Below the pieces are notes generated by a model. That model had not been told where the DNA came from and searched no databases. It saw only the letters and a program-made list of their open reading frames with translations. Shown in pieces: positions 20,901 to 23,623 of a stretch of 23,623 nucleotides of DNA. Source of the DNA: Mesaphorura yosii (taxonomy: Eukaryota; Arthropoda; Collembola; Poduromorpha; Tullbergiidae); contig WIXG01000743.1 of assembly GCA_009869945.1 (NCBI GenBank), forward strand, positions 1 through 23,623. Direction: 5' to 3'. Position numbers and translations under genes: made by a program. Numbering within the stretch: the stretch's first letter is position 1; every line of letters starts with the position of its first letter.

Positions 20901-23113
20901 TCGCCGGGCTCCATTGTCCCATTGCCATTGCCCGAAGCGGCATCCCCGTCAGCTGAGAATGCAGCAGCGCCACCACCGGCAGTGAATTTGAACGCCAAAT
21001 GATTCTGGAATTGAGTATCGGAGCGGATTTTCACGGAATCCGCAAGCACTTCGTTCGAATCGGTCAGGACACAGTAGGCGACGAGCGTTGACTCGGGAGC
21101 CGCCTGTGGAGGCAAGGCGGGGATGATGAATTCGTGCTCTTGCAAGGCTGTGGCATCGCCTCTGTTAGTCGGAGCGTAAGAAGTGGATTTAGTTTTCCCC
21201 TCCGCCAGAATCTCGCCCCTTCCATAAAGCACGTAGTCGATCGACCCTCCGCTGCACTGCTTGTTCACCCTCACCCTGAACTTCATCGGCCCGCCCACGG
21301 CGTACTTCGGCCCAGCACTACCGCCACGACCAGGTGCCTCGGTCATGACCTCCACCTGCATGTAGCTGTGACTTGCGCTGAACACCTTCTGGGGCGGGTA
21401 AAGCGTCTGCGTCTGGCCTCTGTACACCACCTCCAGCCCCGGCCCTCCAACCAGTTCGTTTGTGGGCGTGATGACTGTGAAGGACACGATGCCTGACGGC
21501 CGGATTGCGAAGTGCAGCTCGCCGTCCTGTGCCCCGCATTTGTAGCCGTGACGCACGAGCAGAGCGTCCGGCGCCGGGTCGTGGACGGGCAGGTCGTCCT
21601 GCGTGCTGATCTTGACCGTCAGCGTCAATGGGAACCCTGGCTTATAGCTCGGAGGCGGCGAGACGAGCTCCATCTTGTACGCGTGCTCGTAGATCGTGAT
21701 GCTGCTCGTCCTGTTCACGACTCGGCCCGTGGACGTGTCCGTGACCGACACTTGAATGCTGAATGTAAGCTGCTGAAATTCGTATCGCAGCGGCTGCGAC
21801 GGTGACGGCAGTGGGGGTTTGGCGTGGACAATTTCCTTCATGATGTCAAACTCCACAAAGGCCGTGCCCGTGATCGGCGTTCTTTTAAGGATTTTCCGTG
21901 GTGTTCCGCTGCCATCGTCGCTCGGGTCAGGCCAGTAATACACGCGGAACGGTTCTTCGAGCGTCACGACGGTGAAACCTTCCAGTTGCTTGCCGTACGT
22001 GTACGTCGCATCGACCTGGACACGAACCTTCGAGCTGTTGTACGTGACGAAGGACGGGTAGGTCTTAACATCCACTTTGAACTTTGGAAGCACGTACTGG
22101 TCGACTGTGAAGGAGTGGCTAGCTGTGGTTCGAGAGCGGTCGTCGAACGGGTCCGGCTCAGGGTAACTTTCGCCGCCGCCACTGTCGCCGTCACCTTCAT
22201 CGTAACCCTTCTTCGTCTGATCCGCCGCCGTCATCTCTTCGACAGTCGCCGTGATGCGCCAGTCACCAAGGTTCAGCTCGGTGCTCAATTCAAGGCTCCT
22301 ACTAAAAAGCCCGCCGTGTGCCTTCTCATTTTTGAGCTCTCGAATCACGTTTCCTTGCGAATCGTTGATCGTGATCGAAAGATGGTCTTCTGCGCCTGCG
22401 CTCGAGCCTGACTGCTTGTCCGTCGAATCGACGGGCACCAAATTCCTGTCGAGCACCACGATTCTGTACCGCACCGTGTCGCCTGGCTTGTAGATCGGCT
22501 TATCAGTCTGAATTAGCACGGATCGCGTGTGCGTGTCCCGAAACACGGCTCCTTGTTCGACGTAGCGATGTTCTGTGTTTGTGAGCGCCGTGACGGTGAG
22601 ATTGAACTGCGAGCAGCAGCTCAGCTGACGAACGGGGATTGGAAGCAGGCCGGAGGAGCCTACCTCAAGTGTGACATAGTCGGACGTGTAGTTCTGGACG
22701 GGTGGGGACGGCTTGGGCGTCGTCGTCGTGGGCACCTCTGTTGGCCGCCCGTTTGCTCCTGTAATAGCTTCAAGCGGGATGATCGGCAGTGGTGGCGAGC
22801 CGCCGTTGTCGTCTGGCTTCGGGTTGGGGATGCCGACGAGCTCCGCGATGAACGTGATCGTGTCGGGAGGATGGCCGAATCCGACGTCGTTGTCGCCCTG
22901 CTCGACAGTGACGAAAATGCTGTACTCGCTGTTAGCACGCACGAGTTTCGGTGACACCGAAGTGAAGATGATGTTCTTGAACGAAGCAAGCGGAGGAGGC
23001 ACCAAAAGCATGGCTTCGTGACCCCAGACGAAGAGTAGGAACAAGGCGATGTGTAAATTCACTAGCCGCAGCAGCACCATCGACATGATTAAGGTTGCTG
23101 AAATGAAGTGCAA
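17998..23113 (-). CDS. TEP: Secreted thioester-containing protein (alpha-2-macroglobulin/CD109/TEP family)
   Basis: Family members are secreted; bait-region cleavage exposes an internal thioester that bonds to proteases or microbial surfaces in innate immunity. Exon 1 (18521-23113) and exon 2 (17998-18438) join at GT-AG intron 18439-18520, phase 0, giving 1677 residues from the first ATG. Seen in order: hydrophobic signal peptide (about 10-34), macroglobulin domains with IQTDKPIYKPGD (201-212), a bait-like region at about 800-865 with RRRFGGGGRGRGFG (826-839), PDTITSWYISGY, the thioester GCGEQ (1117-1121, Cys1118/Gln1121), and a catalytic-type His1232 in VLHAEMQGG. Exon 2 carries the receptor-binding-like domain with six cysteines, ending without a hydrophobic tail, so it is not GPI-anchored. 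Length exceeds typical insect TEPs because of low-complexity inserts (about 92-150, 305-323, 708-737, 1437-1455). The intact Cys argues against the Mcr subgroup. Met10 may be the real start. Confidence 0.93.
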
Positions 23114-23117
23114 ACTT

Positions 23118-23155
23118 GAGTGAAGTCGCGCTGGTAGAAATGCTCAGGTTTTATA
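23118..23155 (-). promoter_or_regulatory. TATA box and initiator-like site of the thioester gene
   Basis: On the minus strand TATAAAA occupies 23155-23149 within CCTATAAAACC, and an initiator-like TTCACTC is at 23124-23118, its A (23121) 34 nt downstream of the first T. The spacing fits a TATA/Inr core promoter. If transcription starts there, the first ATG (23113) has a leader of only 8 nt, so ATG codons at 23086 or 23080 may be used instead. Confidence 0.55.
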
Positions 23156-23510
23156 GGCTTTATTGATAAATAGCATCAGCTTGTCGTTCTCGAAACTGAA
23201 GGTGGGCCTATCACACGTGCATTTTAAAGTTTACCACTACCGCCGTCCCCGTAATTTGTCGGCAATTGCTTATTGCTCTATCACGAACCATTTGTCCTCA
23301 TGGCTTGTGCACGGGAACAATAATAATCTATTGTTGTTTTGATGTTTTGGGGGCTGTGCTCGTGCAATGCACTAAAACACGAAAGCTTCGACTCTGACTC
23401 TGACTCATTTTATGACCCTTCGTCATCGTGTCAGCTGGCACAAGGCGGCGACCATAAAAGCAGAAGCACAGAAGCTTCAGGCGTACCTTGCCGTGGACTG
23501 GCCTGACAAT
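23156..23510. other. Upstream region of the thioester gene
   Basis: About 355 nt of noncoding DNA between the TATA box and the right repeat arm. It holds a GATA-type TGATAA (23164-23169) and a gactct triplicate-like simple run near 23390-23403. I did not find a convincing NF-kB-type site by eye. Confidence 0.35.
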
Positions 23511-23623
23511 CTTTTAAGAGCCTCTTTATGTGGTTTTGATGCACTGAATTACTTATTCATGTCGCATTAGAATAATGTCCGTGAATGGAGAATATTTCAT
23601 GGATTCATAACCGCAGTTCAGAA
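23511..23623 (-). repeat. Right arm of the 113-nt inverted repeat, cut by the window end
   Basis: Exact reverse complement of 4637-4749. The match reaches the very last base, so the true repeat may be longer. Identity ends abruptly at 23511; positions 23510 and 23509 already differ from their counterparts. Confidence 0.95.

Noticed and set aside
1..23623. tRNA, rRNA, CRISPR, transposase or retroelement genes
   Set aside because: No matching stem-loops, direct-repeat arrays, or transposase/reverse transcriptase motifs were seen by eye on either strand.

Overview
The window is animal genomic DNA. Every recognisable gene is split by short GT-AG introns (mostly 54-300 nt), genes lie on both strands with kilobase gaps, there are no operons or ribosome-binding sites, and the products are secreted developmental or immune proteins typical of metazoans (Noggin, Shisa, a thioester protein, a germline-type Tudor protein). 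The compact introns and the gene mix suit an invertebrate, most plausibly an arthropod; I cannot place it further from sequence alone.

Layout, left to right. (1) About 0-1.5 kb: no supported gene. (2) About 1.5-3.4 kb, minus strand: a Shisa-family membrane protein with a Cys-rich ectodomain, one membrane span and a Pro/Tyr-rich tail with a PPPY motif; its first exon is not resolved. (3) About 3.4-5.2 kb: no supported gene, but one arm (4637-4749) of a perfect 113-nt inverted repeat whose other arm is the last 113 nt of the window. (4) 5.2-5.9 kb, minus strand: a two-exon gene for a 207-residue coiled-coil protein I do not recognise, whose only coherent reading needs a GC-AG intron. (5) 8.5-9.7 kb, minus strand: a complete three-exon Noggin gene (281 residues, all nine knot cysteines) with an unusual loop insertion. 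(6) 9.7-14.4 kb: a long interval without a convincing gene, upstream of both Noggin and the next gene. (7) 14.4-17.6 kb, plus strand: a six-exon gene for a Tudor-domain protein with a LOTUS-like segment (TDRD5/TDRD7/Tejas type). (8) 18.0-23.1 kb, minus strand: a 1677-residue secreted thioester protein (alpha-2-macroglobulin/CD109/TEP family), almost all in one 4.6-kb GC-rich exon, with a TATA box just upstream. Genes 7 and 8 converge, with poly(A) signals about 60 nt apart.

The genes do not form a single pathway: Shisa and Noggin both modulate extracellular signalling, the thioester protein belongs to innate immunity, and the Tudor protein to germline or piRNA-type ribonucleoprotein biology. 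I found no CRISPR array, prokaryotic system, recognisable transposon ORF or viral gene. All gene models come from reading frames, splice consensus and family motifs by eye, without alignment or transcript evidence.
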